Assembly: GCA_025642065.1 (NCBI GenBank) | Contig: JAODUP010000056.1 | Coordinates: 356,001 to 420,000 of the forward strand | Direction: 5' to 3' | DNA from: Paralvinella palmiformis | Taxonomy: Eukaryota > Annelida > Polychaeta > Terebellida > Alvinellidae | Length of the DNA: 64,000 nt | Part shown: in pieces, positions 22,775 through 34,949 of the stretch | Numbering within the stretch: position 1 is the stretch's first letter | Layout of the letters: each line of letters starts with the position of its first letter | Notes under the pieces: model-generated | Database searches by the model: none | What the model saw: the letters and a program-made list of their open reading frames with translations, nothing else | Told to the model about the DNA's origin: nothing | Made by a program: the position numbers and the translations under genes

Positions 22775-24990
22775 AACGGAACTGGCATAGAATCAACCAG
22801 TGCATATAAAATCAATTAAGTGACATATATCGCTACGGCTTAAGTCTGTAGTCAATATTCCATCCCTTAACAAACACAATTCCTTTAGCAAAACTCCATT
22901 AGCTGCGCATTTCTCCTTATTTTCATATATACTTCTTAAATATTGCTTATTCATCACTGAACATTCATCATATTCATCTTCATTTATTTTGGACAGCAAA
23001 AGTTTCATATTAATAGATACAGGGGTTCGGGATGTCTTACATAGAAAATAACACAGACGAGTACAAATATTTTCACTTTTTGATAATGACTGGTCAAATG
23101 ACATAAATCTAGACATCAGTTCAAGATCAATACCATATCCTTCACATAAATGATTTAAAAGTCTGCAATGTGTTCTAACAGGGATATTCCATATCTTCCT
23201 GATACAATTTCTCCATTAAACATAAAAATGCTTAACATCATTGGAATCTAACTGCCACAGAGGTGATCCATATTAGCTGGTACAATAAGTGCGAAACATA
23301 AAGGCACGGACATCAGCTGAACAAAAACCTAATTTTGCCATGACATAATTAGTTCTTCAAATCAAATCTCGCCTGGCGTTGCGTATGGCAATAGAATTAA
23401 CATTATCAATACCAACTGGGTGACCAAGATGAGTTGCTACCTCTGAATATGTAGGGTTTCCCCGTTCAAACATAGCGATACCATCTGGTACTTCCTTCTC
23501 TCATCATAGATTATAAGATGAGTCTTGCTCGAGTTAAACACAACGTAATATTCTTTACTAAAATCTTCACAAATTTTAAGCATAATACTCATTGAACCTC
23601 TATTTGGAGACAACAAACATACATCGTCAGCATACCCAAGACCTCCAAGAAACACATTGCCAATATAACATCCTACATTTGAAACTTTAAGCTTGAACAA
23701 TAATTAATCCATATAAATAGGGAATATTATTGGGGAAAGTATCCCTCCCTGTTTCACATCATTAGAAATATTAAAACTATAACTATAGCATCCATTCCAG
23801 TTAACCATCAAAGACTGATTAGTGTTTAAATAAGCCAAGAAATGTGCAATTAGTAAACATAAACCGTGTTTGATAAGCAATCTAAATAATTTAACATATT
23901 GGACTCTATCGAATGCACGTGATGCGTCCAACAGTACCAAGAAAACTGACGAGTCATTACTTGTGTAACAGTCAATTACTTCACGAGTAGAGTGTTCAAC
24001 TTTGAAGCCAAACTGAAGATCAGAAGATCTCAACACATAGTTATGATTCTCAAGTGTAATATTATCAATTACTGGAATGATTATTATGTATACGTTTCAT
24101 TTCACATAAGAAATTACGTTTATCTTGTCTCTGTAGGGCAGTTGTCATTTTTGCAACTCTCATATCGCATTGGTTTGGTTTAACTAATTTCACAGCCTGT
24201 TTATATTTAGCACGGGTTTTACGCTTAATATCAGGACATCCATTGTCAAGCCAAATGCCTTACATGATCATTCCAGCCCGCTATTTTAGGCCTACTGGTG
24301 GTTGGATTACATCTAGATGCAGCCTTTATACATGAAGTTATTATAGCACTATAATAATGATCAATATCATCCGCGTGTTCTTTACAGAACATATGTTTAC
24401 AGTGTACTGCACTTAACGGTATGTGAATCTTATTAAGTAGTTTGTACAAGACATGTTTATACGCTGGAATATCAATCTCATCGGCTTTTTGTCCATGATA
24501 CTTTCTTATTAAATACCCTTTCCTGACACAGGGAATATTGCACATTTAATTTAATATTCATGACAATAGGACTATGGTCCGACAAATTATCACCTTCGTG
24601 TATCGCGAAATGACTACTAACATTTCCAGCGAGACTCTTAGACACCATAAACATATCAAGTTTTGACCTGCTGCCAGTGAAACTGTTTTCGTGTGTATAC
24701 AGAACGTTATCTTCAACACACTCAGAACACAATAAAAGACCCTCATGGGGTAAATAATCCATGTGGGAAATAGTATGTAGGGAGGAATACGAGTCAAATC
24801 GGTATTAAAATCACCTCCAATGATAATGTTACATATGTCCGGGTAATTATTGCGAATACGGCTAATTCTAGTTATTACATCGAGACATAACTGAGCATTT
24901 TCCTGTTCATGTTCTGTGTCGCATGGCATATATATATGCACGTGTATATCCCACGGTTCAGTAATCTTGCACGCCATCCTCACAATCGTT
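22775..24990 (-). mobile_element. APE-type non-LTR retrotransposon, decayed, endonuclease plus RT
   Basis: Read on the minus strand, the apurinic endonuclease comes first: IIIGGDFNTDL near 24830, SRSKLDMFMVSKSLAGNV near 24670 and NLSDHSPIVMNI near 24580. The reverse transcriptase then follows: LQFGFKVEHSTREVID, VFLVLLDASRAFDRVQYVKL, VKQGGILSPIIF and LGGLGYADDVCLLSP with the catalytic Asp pair. The C-terminal region has W-CIRKIWN-IP-RTHCRLL. Frames break many times, so it is dead. The fragment at 39866-40785 belongs to the same family (GALGYADDL, YGSQLWDL, RKLFILPYRTHTWL). The 5' end and the exact 3' end are unclear. Confidence 0.88.
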
Positions 24991-25098
24991 TAAAACGAAT
25001 AGCAAAATTAATCAAAAGCCTTTTGTTGGTCAAGAATTTATTGTTTGCGCGGTTATATACTTGCAAGTACGATTTCCGTCATATAATAATGACATTTT

Positions 25099-26162
25099 AT
25101 GAAACTACAAAATCAGGAGTATGATGCATTCATTATGTATGGCATGCAGGCACAACAAAACTTAAAACATGCTGCCAACCATTACGATTTCTGCGGAATC
25201 ATTACGATTATCTGTTCTTCATTACGCCATTACGGCAGTACTCTGAAAACTACGATAAATTTGACTTTCCCCGTAATAGTTTCATGCGGTGCAGTTCTGT
25301 CACTAGCTGCACAATATATCACACGGCAGTTGCCCCAGACTGCATGGCTTGAAAGCCTTTGCTGGACCAGCGAATCAGAAGGGTTCATTTTTTTCCAGGA
25401 TGGCCTAGAATGTTGTGGGGTGATTGGTTTTACCTATGCAGAAGATCTTCTCTTTCATACAATGTTTCCTGATACAGAGATATCGCAAAAATATGGCAGT
25501 GGTCGCACAAAAACAAATATTCTTGTGGAGACGTTAGTCAGTGATGATTCAAATTACATTGCCAGACAGATGCAGAACCAACCATTCATTGTACCCACTA
25601 ATATTCCAGTGACTGGTAGAAATGTTTATTTATGTAACTTTTTACATGGGCACTAATGTGGGATTTTATTAACTGAACCAACATGCCAGTGAATAATAAT
25701 AGGCCAACCTGTCCTGGCTCCTGTTCTTTCCTTTCTAAGATTCCTAGTAGAATCTGTATGAGTCATTAATGATACATAGAGATGTATGATTATTGTGATC
25801 AATTCATGATTACCTAGCTTAATTGTAATTATATTTTAATAGAATAATGCAATATATGTGTCTTGTATTGATGAAACAGATAAAGAATGTCACTGGACAG
25901 TCACAGTTTGATATCCTTCTCTCTCTGATGGTGGACATTTTTATTTTGTTTCACAGCAGTGCAGACTGAAAAAATATTCTCATTTGTCATCAAAACCAAG
26001 ACAGCTTTCTGCCACAGCACATCCACCAAAATTCTCAGTAGCTTGACTGTGCATAAAGTATCCCTCAATATCAAAGGGCCAACATATTCTCAGCAGAAAC
26101 ATTCCAATACTTTTCTGGCTAAGCTAAATGGTGCTACCTATCAAAAACCCATGAAAAAGTGA
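25099..26162 (+). mobile_element. hAT-like transposase remnant
   Basis: An open frame at 25099-25656 contains FTYAEDLLFHTMFPDTEISQ, then KYGSGRTKTNILVETLV and QPFIV. The order FPD-x-I, GRTKT and QPF is that of the ZBED5/SCAND3-like group of hAT transposases. A second frame at 25959-26162 (EKIFSFVIKTKTAF, then LSSLTVHKVSL) fits the C-terminal ERVFS-KTKxR dimerisation block. The middle with the catalytic residues is missing. The first ~60 codons (Ile/Tyr-rich) are probably not part of the protein. Both pieces are on the same strand and may come from one element. Confidence 0.7.
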
Positions 26163-26776
26163 CACTCTGTACAATACAATGTTAGAACTGAATATATTAT
26201 TTATTCAATGTGATTTGATTTTTTAACTAAATCCACTGATTAATAATGCAGTAATCATATGAAGAATATGTAGGGTAATCATGTACTGAAAGTGCAGACT
26301 TGTGATGACTTAATTGTTACTAAATGTGGGAAAATCTGATTAAATGGAAAAAGCAGTGAAACCTTTCACAAAAGAATACCTATGATGTCAAATTGTTTTG
26401 GTATCGATAAATTTGATAAATTACATGGTTTTATGATGTATGGTGTCCGGTGAACCGTAGGTCATGTTTCACGCGAAAATGATTACTCTTTCCAATTTTC
26501 AAACGTTGGCAGCTATGTATATTATATAACACTTTTAATATGGTATATGCCCACATGAAAATTATAGTTACTTTAGAAGAGACAACGATTTTCATTAAAG
26601 CATGAGTGAGTATGTGAATTATTACATTGTTGTAGTGTGTATCATGATGTATTATAATTTTGTATTGACAGCATTTCAGGCATTATTAGCTTACATTAAC
26701 ATATTAAACTGGAAGGGACCGATCAGAACAAATTACGTGAGGGTGTTATATGGGGTAAATTGTAAAGGTAGACAAG

Positions 26777-26777
<1 letters not shown>

Positions 26778-26842
<65 letters not shown>
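26778..26842. repeat. (TA)n microsatellite at the left end of the P-like element
   Basis: Pure TA run that adjoins the left end of the element beginning near 26847 and hides any target duplication there. Confidence 0.92.
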
Positions 26843-26848
<6 letters not shown>

Positions 26849-27306
26849 TCTACTAAATATAAAACTAGACCGAGCAGTCAGTAGCGTTTGAATTGGCCGC
26901 CATGACCAAACAGCTCTGACTTCCGGCAAGGGAAAAAGCAGCGTTGAAGCGGCTGCGCTTCGATTTTTGAACCTACGAATACGGACATTTATTGTGATGT
27001 GTGCATTATAATTTTGTGTGTGCAGACAATCTGTATTATTCCTCTCCTATTATATGCCATGAAATATGTAAAAGTCGTTTTATTCAAGTCCGAAGATCTA
27101 GTTTAATTGGGATCAAACGCCAGAGATAGGCCGGGGTACAGGCTAAATATAATCAAAGACTATTTATAATAAGACGTGTTACCAAAGACTATTTATAACA
27201 AGACGTGTTACTTTGCGTTTTAACATGGGACGCCATTTTGAATTCATGGAGCGCCAGGGCTCTAGCGACCGTAGGTAGATTGTCACGGACAGCTCCCTTC
27301 CTTAAC

Positions 27307-28115
27307 ATGGCGCCTAATGGCACTGGTTCATTTTGCACCGCTTTCGGCTGCAGTAACAGAAAAAGTATGCACAAATAAAGACATCCCCGAAAGAAAATGA
27401 AAGCTAGTGTAAAAATTTGATATGATCTGGGTTTTTTAAAATAAAGGATATTTTAAAAATAAGCATAACAATTTGAAGTAGACACGCCCCTACTTGACAT
27501 GACCAAGCAGTAGGCCCAAACAGGATCTATCTAGATCTATATTTGTTTCAGACAAAATCTGATTAAATTTTATTGAACAATATCAACCTATTGATCACAA
27601 AATGGGTATGTAAGATATACATAAGCTTACAGTTACATGTACTGGAGCCACTGAAGATGTTATGGGCGGGAGGTATATTCTACTTTATTATTGTTAATAA
27701 TATAATTGGACTTCTAAAATTACATTACTATAATCAGATAATTTTCCCCTAATTACAATAATTATAAGTAGCTGAGTATTTACATGATCACCTGCATCCA
27801 TATTTATTTTTAAACGTAAGCAATTGGTACTTATTGATATATATGGACTTCTATTTATAATTTAAATGTTATGAAATTAATTATTAAATACCTCAACTAG
27901 TGGTAGAAACATTCATTTGGTTATTTTTTCTATTGACAGAAGTTAAAGATGGATTATTAATTGTTGTCATTCAGATATATGATGAGGAAAGATTTAAATT
28001 ACTTGAATACTAATTGTAGAGTGTATGATATACACTTCACTGAAATGGAATTCATGAACCAGACAAGAGATAAACGTATCTAGAATGCTATTCGAACTAT
28101 TTTTTATGTACCAAA
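27307..28115 (+). pseudogene. THAP domain in two exon-like halves
   Basis: Half one (ATG 27307) reads MAPNGTGSFCTAFGCSNRKS, with the Cys-x4-Cys that starts a THAP zinc finger, then a stop at 27373. Half two (from 27982) reads MRKDLNYLNTNCRVYDIHFT, then NQTRDKRI, a TAG at 28081, and NAIRTIFYVP. This matches the RKDL, RVCxxHF and AVPTIF parts of the domain. The third zinc ligand is lost: codon 28024 is TAT (Tyr) where THAP has Cys; the His at 28033 is kept. The ~600-base gap probably was an intron. Confidence 0.75.
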
Positions 28116-28306
28116 TCTACCTTATGCATCCACTAAAATCAAAGAGGAAGGTATTAACAGATAGGAGACCTATACAGGAGACAGGGCCAGCTGTGATGGT
28201 AATTAATATTTATAAATATTAATGGTGAAAATTTTGTCAGCCCATTTCATATCTTATTACAAAAAAAGATTACCAGCACCTGAATTAGTACCTGAATGTT
28301 CAGCTC

Positions 28307-28636
28307 ATGTTCTTTAATTGGTATACTTCTCTTCATAACTTAAATGCATATCAAATCAAATTCTTTAACCAACTTGAAAAAGGGAAAACATGTGTTTACA
28401 CATTGTGTATGCACTTGGTTCAAGTCTTTATTTTACAAGGTATTGTTCTGTTTCAGTCCTTGAAATTCTATGATGATGAGATATCATGTAAACAGGCCAA
28501 TCTCCTGGATACAGATTTACTGGTGTTGGATGTGATAGATGATTTTGAGTTATCTGTTACAGTAGTCAATGCATGTGTCTATTACATCTCTGGGTATATT
28601 CTTTCTAACTTTAAACAGTTCACTGATCTGGAATAA
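28307..28636 (+). pseudogene. Probable transposase C-terminal fragment in the P-like element
   Basis: A 109-codon frame; its end reads DDFELSVTVVNACVYYISGY and ILSNF. P/THAP9-type and related transposases have a similar YIAGYxxxKL block near their C-terminus. The first half has no clear match. The call rests mainly on location in the element. Confidence 0.45.
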
Positions 28637-29738
28637 ATGTCATATTTTTGTAGTTGTGGTTGTTTAGAGCTGGAAGCAATTTGAGTTATTCTATCCATTT
28701 GATAACAAATGACTGATTGTAACTGTAGATGAACCCATGGCACAAGATATTTGATGCCGCTTATTGCATGAAAGTACTAATTTCTCTATATCTAACATGT
28801 TAACGCAAACATAAACATTGTTACTATTCCATGTATATTCTGTTGTCAGCTTGGCAGGCCTATATTTCATGGTCTATATTATTGAGGTGTAGACTTTAAA
28901 TGAACTTAGGATTTTTTTAGTTAATATATGATAAACGGACATGATGAATATATGCCATATGGTGGGAAGTTTGCACTGAATTGTGTTATGGTTGCGTTAT
29001 AATAGCTGTATATATAATTATCTGTATTTAACCAAATAAATAAAAATTTGTGGACTATGATTTACCTCATATATACCTAATTGTTTTCATTAAAAAAACT
29101 TCCACGCACAAAGCTGTGAAATAACCTAAACCACGTTTAATTATTTTCTGATCAGCTGTCAAGTGATCGCAAATTGTAGGCTATGGATTAAGTCACTGGG
29201 CTGTGAAATCACATAATTCTTTATTTACAGTTTCAGAGCTTCGTTTTTTCGATGTCATGTGTGCACAATTAAAGTGTTAATTAATAAAATAGTATGTGAT
29301 CTAGTAACATATAGTACTAGTATTAGCAATTCATTTCAACCATGCGCACACATGTAGACAACCAGAGAGCTTTTGTTTATCTGAGAAATACCTCCGGTCG
29401 CTGGAGGCGCCACTGGTTCAAAATTCAACATTGCGCGGCAAGAGTAACGCCTCTCTATATTTAAGCTCTCTGATATAATAACAATTAAGCTTAATTTCAC
29501 GCCCAAAAAAAACGCTTTAACAGCTATTTTAAACGTGTTCCTTATAATTACCGATGAAAAGACATCCCGTTTGTATTACTTCCACGAACACGGCTTATGC
29601 AGCCAGCGATACAATAATAAATCACCTCGTTTATAAACCTGATTTTTCCAGTCTGCGTTCCTATTTCCTCGACCGGAAGTTGGGACCTGTTTGCCATCAA
29701 ATCGGCGGCCGTGTTCGGTCTAGTTTTCTTTTAGGTCA

Positions 29739-29743
<5 letters not shown>

Positions 29744-29800
<57 letters not shown>
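29744..29800. repeat. (TA)n(GA)n microsatellite
   Basis: TA run passing into GA run, directly at the right end of the P-like element. Confidence 0.92.
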
Positions 29801-32529
29801 GCAAAAGGGAGGGGGGCGTGTTTATTAACCGTAAAACATGTTACACAAACGATGTGTTCGTGACCCATAACTAGATGTTATACACTACATCAGAACATTT
29901 TCTTGCCATTTGGTACCATTCCCCCCCCCCTCTCGAGAGTATGTGTCAAACACAAACTAATAGAACGAGAAAGATAACATAATAGGGATTAAAGTTTAAG
30001 TCCCATATTGACAAAATATCCATTTGTTTTCTTCTGATTTATCACAGAAAGTTCGTTCTAAAGGTCATGGTGACATATGTCACATGTCAGAAAAGGGTCT
30101 TTGTTGGAAAAGTATTTTTTTAACGAATTAATCTACTTATATGAAAACACAGAGAATGTATGACAATTAAATAAGATCTATTAACGGCTATGGCAATTGT
30201 AATGTCAGAATGCCTAGTATTAGCATAATATGCATAACGTTTGTTGTCAAATTTACCAATTTGTCCAAGTTGAGTAAAGCCCAAATAATAGTATTCCTAA
30301 GGGGTTTTTTACCCATTTGTCATGTTGTTGTTGTAGAGCTGATCAACTGCCTTGACCTATTAATTTTTGCGTTTTTACCGATTAGGTATATATTGTTGTA
30401 AATTATCAAATATATTAAGGCTTCGTGTATCTACATTTAAAAAAAAGATATTGATAAAAGAGAACATTACATTTCCTTCATATATATTTAGTTGAAAATT
30501 ATTTTTGAGATCTTATGGGAGATATATATAATGTAGGACATAAACATGCCGCCAGAATTCCTGGATGTGATATACTTCGGTCAGTATACACGTAGCTTAT
30601 ATAAATCATTGGCTTTACATGGTATGGGGATTAATAAAATATGTCGATTTGAATGACAAATGCGCCAGGCAGTTTATTTATTTATTGGGGCACTCCATAA
30701 AGCTTGATTAATAAAAGGGTCGCTTCATATTATCCCATATTCATCATACATGTATCTCATATTCCGAACAAACCCACCATTTACTCATATCTGCCTTAAA
30801 GTAAATATTCATTAAAAAATACAATTAGCCACGATTTCAGAAAACGAAAAACATAAACAGCAGCGAAAGGCTAAACAAATTGGACCAAAAATCACTGAAA
30901 ATAAGATTATTTTTGAATGGACTATCCTTTCCCCAATCTGTCGTTAGTGCTAATTATATGTAATGCTATTGTTTAGTTATTTATCCAAAGAATGTCTACC
31001 TACTATAGTTATGGATCGTTTTACCAATGTTTACACTATTGTGAAAATGGAATTTGCACCAATCCCCTAAATAGTATAGATCTGGTTAAACCAGTGTTAC
31101 GTTGACCCATTCTAGATTTGGCCAAGTGCTTTCTGCTGCTAACCTCCACGTCAGGTTTCAAACCAGACAAATACCTGTGTCTGTGAGAAGTTTCCCCATT
31201 CCATAGTTGCCCCTTGGTTATAGGTTCTATGCTTTTACTCATTCACTCGCTGAAACAGACAAATTATTGATTAAGATCATAGGCCGATTATAACAATATT
31301 CAATCAACACAGGAAAGAAGACTATTATGCACACACACACACATACACACGCGCGCGCGCGCAGAAGATGATTCATATCATTTTTATTACACAGTGTAAC
31401 AGAAAGTTATTAATTAAGTCAAGTTTGTGTTGATGGTGTTTAGTTAAAGTGTACTCATTACAATAATGTCACTACTTCTTGAAGTTTGTTATTTTTAGTC
31501 ACAGAATCTCACTTTCACTATTTTTAGGGAAAGGTTTATCAATTAACGAGGTTTTCGTTCCAAAATGATATACAGACACTATATTGATGGATTTGTAATG
31601 GTATTTATTAACACATATATTACATAGATATTCTGTATATTCTGCTATGAAGGTGTTAATCAACAGCAAAGAATACTAAATCACGCATGAAATCTTTTCA
31701 TGGAAATATGTTGGAAATGTAATTGAAGGTTTCGCCTTCTTCGTTCAGTTATTTTACAAACAGTTCTATAATCCGAAGCTTAATGTGCAGTGCAGGCATA
31801 AGGACTTTCTCTGATTCTACCAAGGGTTCGTACTTCATATTCTGTGTGCCTGTAATAAAGTGTTCTCTTTGAGACCAGTGTCTTTTGCGGTAGTGTTGAG
31901 ATGTAGCACAACAAAGGCAAAGAAAGCAAAAATAGTTTTGTATCAATCAAACAGCCATGTGATATAAATGTAGACACAACAATAATCCGGGATTACCATT
32001 CCACACCTTTCTATCCAAAACAAACAGAAGAAATACTTGATCTTGCTAGCTACAAATAGTTAAGTCCATAAATCAAAAATATTAAAAATTAAGTTGATAT
32101 GTAGACTTTTTCCACCAGATTGAAATAAGTGTTGACTTGTTGACTCATCAACAATTTTGGGAATTAACTCACGCCTGCAGTTCTGCTTGAACACAGAGAT
32201 GAAATGTCAAGCAAATAATAACTGTATATGGACATTGAAACCATTGATCATTGTGATGTTTGTTAATTATATACATTATAAAGAAACATCCATGTCACTT
32301 TGTCCATGAGATTAACTCATGATCTGTTCATTGGAAATATCACACATTTGTGTTTTTAATTGGCCATGAATTGTTATGATTGGCCATTAGATAGCCACAG
32401 GCAGGGGAAGCATTGTGTGTCGGTGTATATGGTCAAGGATGATTGTAATTGGTTACAATATAGCAATTATAGCAGGTGGGCAGGTTTATGAACCATTACC
32501 GACAACATGTTGGTGTGTCTTGCATGGCT
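29801..32529. other. Gene-free stretch
   Basis: AT-rich. 30825-30912 is the inverted partner of the repeat at 14205-14300. A short (CA)n(CG)n run lies at about 31330-31363. A 68-codon minus-strand frame at 31036-31242 is unrecognised. No RNA gene seen. Confidence 0.45.
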
Positions 32530-32753
32530 GAACCAGCGGAAATATTTGTCAACATTTTCGTGTTGTCGGATTATCGAGGTCATTTTACATTGAAATGTCA
32601 CATTCTGTTGGCGAAATGAAGTGTCGGAGTCGGAACGCGGAACACGATTTTGTCGGATTAAAGAGTCATTTATAATGGAGCTAAATCCGTCACAGAAAAT
32701 AATGTGTCGGATGGTGGATTTGTCGGATAAACGTGTCCGGATTAACGGATTCT

Positions 32754-32757
<4 letters not shown>
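32530..32757 (-). mobile_element. Terminal part of a pogo-like element
   Basis: On the minus strand the sequence begins TA-GTCAGAATCCGTTAATCCGG and repeats the word TCCGACA several times over about 200 bases. Pogo/Tigger elements often start with such CAGT...ATCCG-type ends. The end sits directly on a (TA)n array, as expected for insertion at TA. No coding part follows. Confidence 0.5.

Positions 32758-32815
<58 letters not shown>
32756..32815. repeat. (TA)n microsatellite
   Basis: About 60 bases of TA repeat joined to the end of the pogo-like fragment. Confidence 0.93.
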
Positions 32816-32817
<2 letters not shown>

Positions 32818-33289
32818 CTTTTGCAAATAGCAAATATTTCATTTTTATCATTAATGCAAAATACACTGATAAAAGGTGTGGGAACTGGAAAGCTCAGTCA
32901 GTGTGGGCCCCAGAAATACGCCCTAATATATTATATATAATCAGCCGCGTGGATAATAATTACAATTCCAACATATGAACAATTTGCTTTCTGTTCAAGT
33001 CATTTTTGATCGAGAAGAATCAATATATATCTCTCTTACACATACAGTCTTACTGGACTGATAAATCGCTGTAGGGTATATAACGCCGTATTTCTCCAAC
33101 TTCAGCAGATCAAGCTGTCAGTTGTTGACATGAATAACCTCTACTAATGTGGCCACGATTTCTTGTAACACTTCCATGTTGTCCATTCTGAGAGGCGAGA
33201 GTTCGAATATATTACGAGCAATACAAACCGAGACATTCGTTAGTTCCACCTCTTAAGAAAATGTTCAAAATGTCCGACATACTTTATTA

Positions 33290-34095
33290 GTCGACCGTTA
33301 GTAGCCTTATTAGAACACATTACCAATTTAATTCCAAATTCAACTAATTCCTTGTGTTCTTTTCAATTATCATAAAAACGCATACCGGATTTTAAATGAA
33401 AAATATTCTCTACTGGGAATGCAACTATTTTCGGTTTTTAATCTTCATTAATTTATTTCACAACGAGTGATCCAGGCAATACCATTATCTCGAAATATTG
33501 AAAGAAGGGATACAAACGTTGTGTTCTATTCTTTGACGGAGCGATGTTTTCACGTTTGTCTTTCACATAAGTAACGTTTAGTTTCGGGCGAAATTTTGGA
33601 AACATACATTCACGATATTGCTGTGTGATTAGAGTATAGATAATATTTGATACACGAATAATTAGGTGTTAAGAAATCGCAGGTTTCAGTTTCATTCCTA
33701 CACAAGCCTCAAAATAATTAAAATCGTAATAATTAAAGTTCACATCAGGAGATGATGTGGGCTTCGAAAAAACAATGATACGCATAGAAATATCGAAGAA
33801 AAGAAAAAGTAATTAGCAGAGCGTGGTTTCGATCGACGGACCTTTGGGTTATGGGCCCAGCACGCTCCCACTGCGCCACTCTGCTACGTTACGATTGATC
33901 ACTCTTTGACAATGAATGAATATGATGTAATACTTTTTAAAGAGAATTTTATTCATCGACATTAGTAACCTTCTTACACGATCTGGGCCAGTTAATCCCA
34001 AGCTCAGTTAGTTCCCTATGCTCTTTTCAATTACATTAAAATCGCTTTCTGGATTTTATATAGAATTCTCGATTCTTAATCTCGGATTTCATTAA
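33290..34095. repeat. Diverged duplication flanking the tRNA gene
   Basis: A block near 33300-33440 recurs near 33963-34095. Words shared in the same order include TCTTTTCAATTA, AAATCGC or AAACGCA, GGATTTTA and ATTCTC. The spacing is about 660 bases and the tRNA-like gene lies between the copies. Confidence 0.55.
33814..33885 (-). tRNA. Initiator tRNA-Met (CAU), possibly functional
   Basis: Minus strand, 72 bases. It has the acceptor stem AGCAGAG/CTCTGCT fully paired, a D arm as in animal initiator tRNA (GCGCAGTGGGAGCGT), and the anticodon loop CCCATAA with CAT. The T loop is ATCGAAA, the initiator form in place of TTC. Two flaws: the anticodon stem closes CTGGG with CCCAA (last pair C-A), and the T stem CGTCG/CCACG has one C-C mismatch, although its first two pairs have changed on both sides and still pair. 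A T-run (CTTTTTC) follows within about 10 bases as a Pol III terminator. It could be a recent pseudogene. Confidence 0.75.
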
Positions 34096-34949
34096 ACCTT
34101 CACGAAACAGCTGTTTACTCTTAGTTGATGCAATACTAGACACCAACGGCAGGAACACCAATCAGTTCCACAATTTAACGGATTGTGTACATCATTTGAG
34201 GTTCTTGTGCGGCTCAACAAGATTACCAAAATCCCGACTCTGTTTTAACAGGCTGCTTTACGATAGGTTGTATAGCATCAATACTAGCAGTGATATTATC
34301 AAAGGGATAGACAACGTTTGCCGTATATCTGATATTTAATTAACAATTTAATCTGTAAAGATAATTTGTTACGACATTTGAGTATCGGAATTTTGAGGTC
34401 TTGATTTGTAGCACAATGAAATGTGTTGTACTTGTGCAAATCAAATAAAATAACGAATAAAAAGTACCAAACAATGAGAGCAACTCCTTCGGTTTACTGA
34501 TAAATTGTTCTTCAAGTTGCACAAGATTGTTCGCCTTCGTGGTCAACAATTTCACTGCGTAAACTGTCAACAATTCCACTGCTAAACTTTCAACAACGGG
34601 TCCTGTCTGCCAGAAAAACACCTGGACTGTTTATATCACCACACCTGTGATTATTTACTTGTATTGGTCGATTAACTGAAGATGATCTCGACTCCATCGT
34701 GGCATACGAGCTAGCAATATGGCGACAGTGGTGTACTTTGTACTTTGATGATTGTAATATATCGTGGTGTCAGCGAAAGCGGGGTATCTCTAAAGGGCTA
34801 ACGATTCGCACATTGCGAATATATGACAATATATTGTGTGCGCGATGCAAATGATACTGGGTGCCAGCGAGAATCATGTTCTTGTAGGAGGACAGCTCCA
34901 ATGCCGTCTTTGGGCTCGTCTGAAAATATCATTGTCGGTAGCGATGGAT

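Larger units (their letters stand above)
26847..29741 (+). mobile_element. P-superfamily transposon with THAP domain, decayed, about 2.9 kb
   Basis: Ends match the MITE at 15514-16104: left end ACTAGACCGAGC from 26864, then AATTGGCCGCCATGACCAAA; right end TTCGGTCTAGTTTTCTTTTA to 29741. The left TIR tip is degraded and lies in a TA array. Inside are two parts of a THAP DNA-binding domain (27307-27372 and 27982-28115) and a probable transposase C-terminal piece (28307-28636). The P superfamily is the one whose transposase carries an N-terminal THAP domain (P element, THAP9). Stops interrupt every coding part; the catalytic middle is not recognisable. It is the best candidate relative of the source of the MITE in copy B. 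Confidence 0.85.

Noticed and set aside
24909..25124. Plus-strand frame over the LINE endonuclease
   Set aside because: Shadow of the minus-strand endonuclease and of flanking sequence.
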